From Burkholderiales bacterium (GTDB lineage Bacteria; Pseudomonadota; Gammaproteobacteria; Burkholderiales; Burkholderiaceae_D), in contig JAGWUK010000199.1 of the NCBI GenBank assembly GCA_028868455.1, positions 1 through 6,201 on the forward strand: a stretch of DNA of 6,201 nucleotides, given 5' to 3'. The notes beneath the pieces are model-generated. The model saw only the letters and a program-made list of their open reading frames with translations. It was not told the origin of the DNA and did not search any database. The translations under genes and the position numbers were made by a program. The first letter of the stretch is position 1. Each line of letters starts with the position of its first letter. Below are positions 5,263 to 6,201 of this stretch, piece by piece.

Positions 5263-6201
5263 TTAAGGAATTAAAATTGTTGATCCCATTGTTTTTCTGG
5301 CTTCGAGATCAATATGTGCCTGAGCCACGTCGCTTAATGAATACCTCTGACGGATATCAATTTTAACTTTGCCACTTTCTACCATCGCGAATAAATGATT
5401 TGCCATTTGGACAAGATCATCTCGTTTGGCTGTGTAGCTCATTAAACTTGGGCGCGTAATAAACAGTGAGCCGCGCGATCCCAGCTCATTCAAGCTAAAC
5501 GCGGGAACAGGACCAGAAGCATTACCAAAACTAACCATCATCCCCAAAGGCGCCAGGCAATCAAGCGAACCAAAGAATGTGTCTTTGCCGATGGAATCAT
5601 AAACTACTGGTACACCTTTACCTTCGGTAATTTCGCGGACTCGCTGTACAAAATTTTCCTTATTGTAATTAATCACATGCGTACAACCGTGTGCCTTTGC
5701 CATTTCTCCTTTTTCGTCAGAACCAACGGTACCTATCATCGTGACACCCAGTGCTTTTGCCCACTGACAAGCGATCAGACCAACCCCGCCGGCTGCAGCA
5801 TGGAACAGTATGGTCTCCCCACCTTTCAGAGGAAAAGTGCGATGAAACAAATATTGGACAGTTAACCCCTGCAACATCATTGCCGCTGCAACTTCAAAAC
5901 TAATGGAATCCGGCAGGCGAACAAGATTATTTGCCGGCATAATCCGTGCCTCAGAATATGCACCCAATGGCCGACCTGCATAAGCTACACGATCGCCCGG
6001 CGCAACGTGTGTTACACCAACGCCAACTTTTTCAACAATACCAGCAGCTTCCATTCCCAATCCGGCAGGCAACTCATGCGGATACAATCCATTCCGGAAA
6101 TACACATCGATGTAGTTCAAACCACAAGCTTTATGGCGGACCAACACCTCTCCCTCACCAGGCAAGCCAAGTTCCACTTCGACATATTCCATTACCTCTG
6201 G
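5263..6201 (-). CDS. qor: NADPH:quinone oxidoreductase (QorA type, zinc-free MDR family), first codons outside the window
   Basis: Cytosolic enzyme that transfers electrons from NADPH to quinones and related electrophiles. In the window there are 309 residues from the Met at 6192, preceded by Pro-Glu-Val in the same open frame up to the edge. Together these read GGPEV-like before MEYVEVEL, the usual N-terminal strand of QorA. Met 6192 is therefore internal and roughly 10-15 residues are missing; E. coli Qor is 327 residues. Counted from that Met: GroES-like fold with GLNYIDVYFRNGLYP (24-38) and LGMEAAGIVEKVG (45-57); the nucleotide-binding loop HAAAGGVGLIACQWAK (131-146, glycines encoded around 5779-5802); VVYDSIGKDTF (196-206); VSFGNASGPV (220-229); ITRPSL (245-250); and C-terminal GSTILIP. 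The Cys/His zinc ligands of alcohol dehydrogenases are absent, as is normal for this subfamily. The small membrane protein gene follows after 22 bases. Subfamily is secure; the physiological substrate is not known from sequence. Confidence 0.95.
   Translation of the reverse strand, partial: PEVMEYVEVELGLPGEGEVLVRHKACGLNYIDVYFRNGLYPHELPAGLGMEAAGIVEKVGVGVTHVAPGDRVAYAGRPLGAYSEARIMPANNLVRLPDSISFEVAAAMMLQGLTVQYLFHRTFPLKGGETILFHAAAGGVGLIACQWAKALGVTMIGTVGSDEKGEMAKAHGCTHVINYNKENFVQRVREITEGKGVPVVYDSIGKDTFFGSLDCLAPLGMMVSFGNASGPVPAFSLNELGSRGSLFITRPSLMSYTAKRDDLVQMANHLFAMVESGKVKIDIRQRYSLSDVAQAHIDLEARKTMGSTILIP

Noticed and set aside
6190..6192. ATG at 6192 as the qor start codon
   Set aside because: The frame is open to the window edge and the preceding codons read Pro-Glu-Val, which fits the conserved GGPEV of QorA N-termini, so this Met is internal.

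Overview
The window reads as ordinary chromosomal DNA of a betaproteobacterium. Base composition is moderate (about half G+C by eye). The mix of an E. coli-type aminopeptidase N, a DUF1631 protein, a DUF4136 lipoprotein and a QorA-type quinone reductase suggests Burkholderiales, perhaps an Oxalobacteraceae-like lineage. That placement is inference from protein character; there is no rRNA or other marker here to confirm it. No tRNA, rRNA, CRISPR array, insertion sequence, integrase or phage gene was seen.

Layout, left to right. Positions 1-1747 (minus) hold the N-terminal two thirds of pepN, which runs off the left edge. Positions 1748-2040 are a divergent intergenic region with the pepN leader and promoter area on one side and the lipoprotein promoter and ribosome binding site on the other. 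It carries two perfect palindromes sharing a TTTGCAAA core. Positions 2041-2676 (plus) encode a 211-residue DUF4136-type lipoprotein. It converges on a 734-residue DUF1631 protein at 2684-4888 (minus), with only 7 bases between the stop codons and a perfect 9-bp inverted repeat just inside the DUF1631 end. Positions 4889-5093 are intergenic. A small unrecognised single-pass membrane protein (48 residues) lies at 5094-5240 (minus), 22 bases downstream of qor (5263-6201, minus), whose first few codons lie beyond the right edge.

The genes do not form one pathway. pepN is cytosolic peptide turnover, qor is NADPH-dependent quinone or electrophile reduction, the lipoprotein is a cell-envelope protein of unknown role, and DUF1631 is a large protein of unknown role. 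The only likely cotranscribed pair is qor with the small membrane protein.

I do not see an obviously new multi-gene system. The points most worth a second look are the paired TTTGCAAA palindromes in front of pepN, the unannotated-looking 48-residue membrane protein behind qor, the hairpin at the convergent gene ends, and the Gly/Ser-rich linker splitting the DUF1631 protein.
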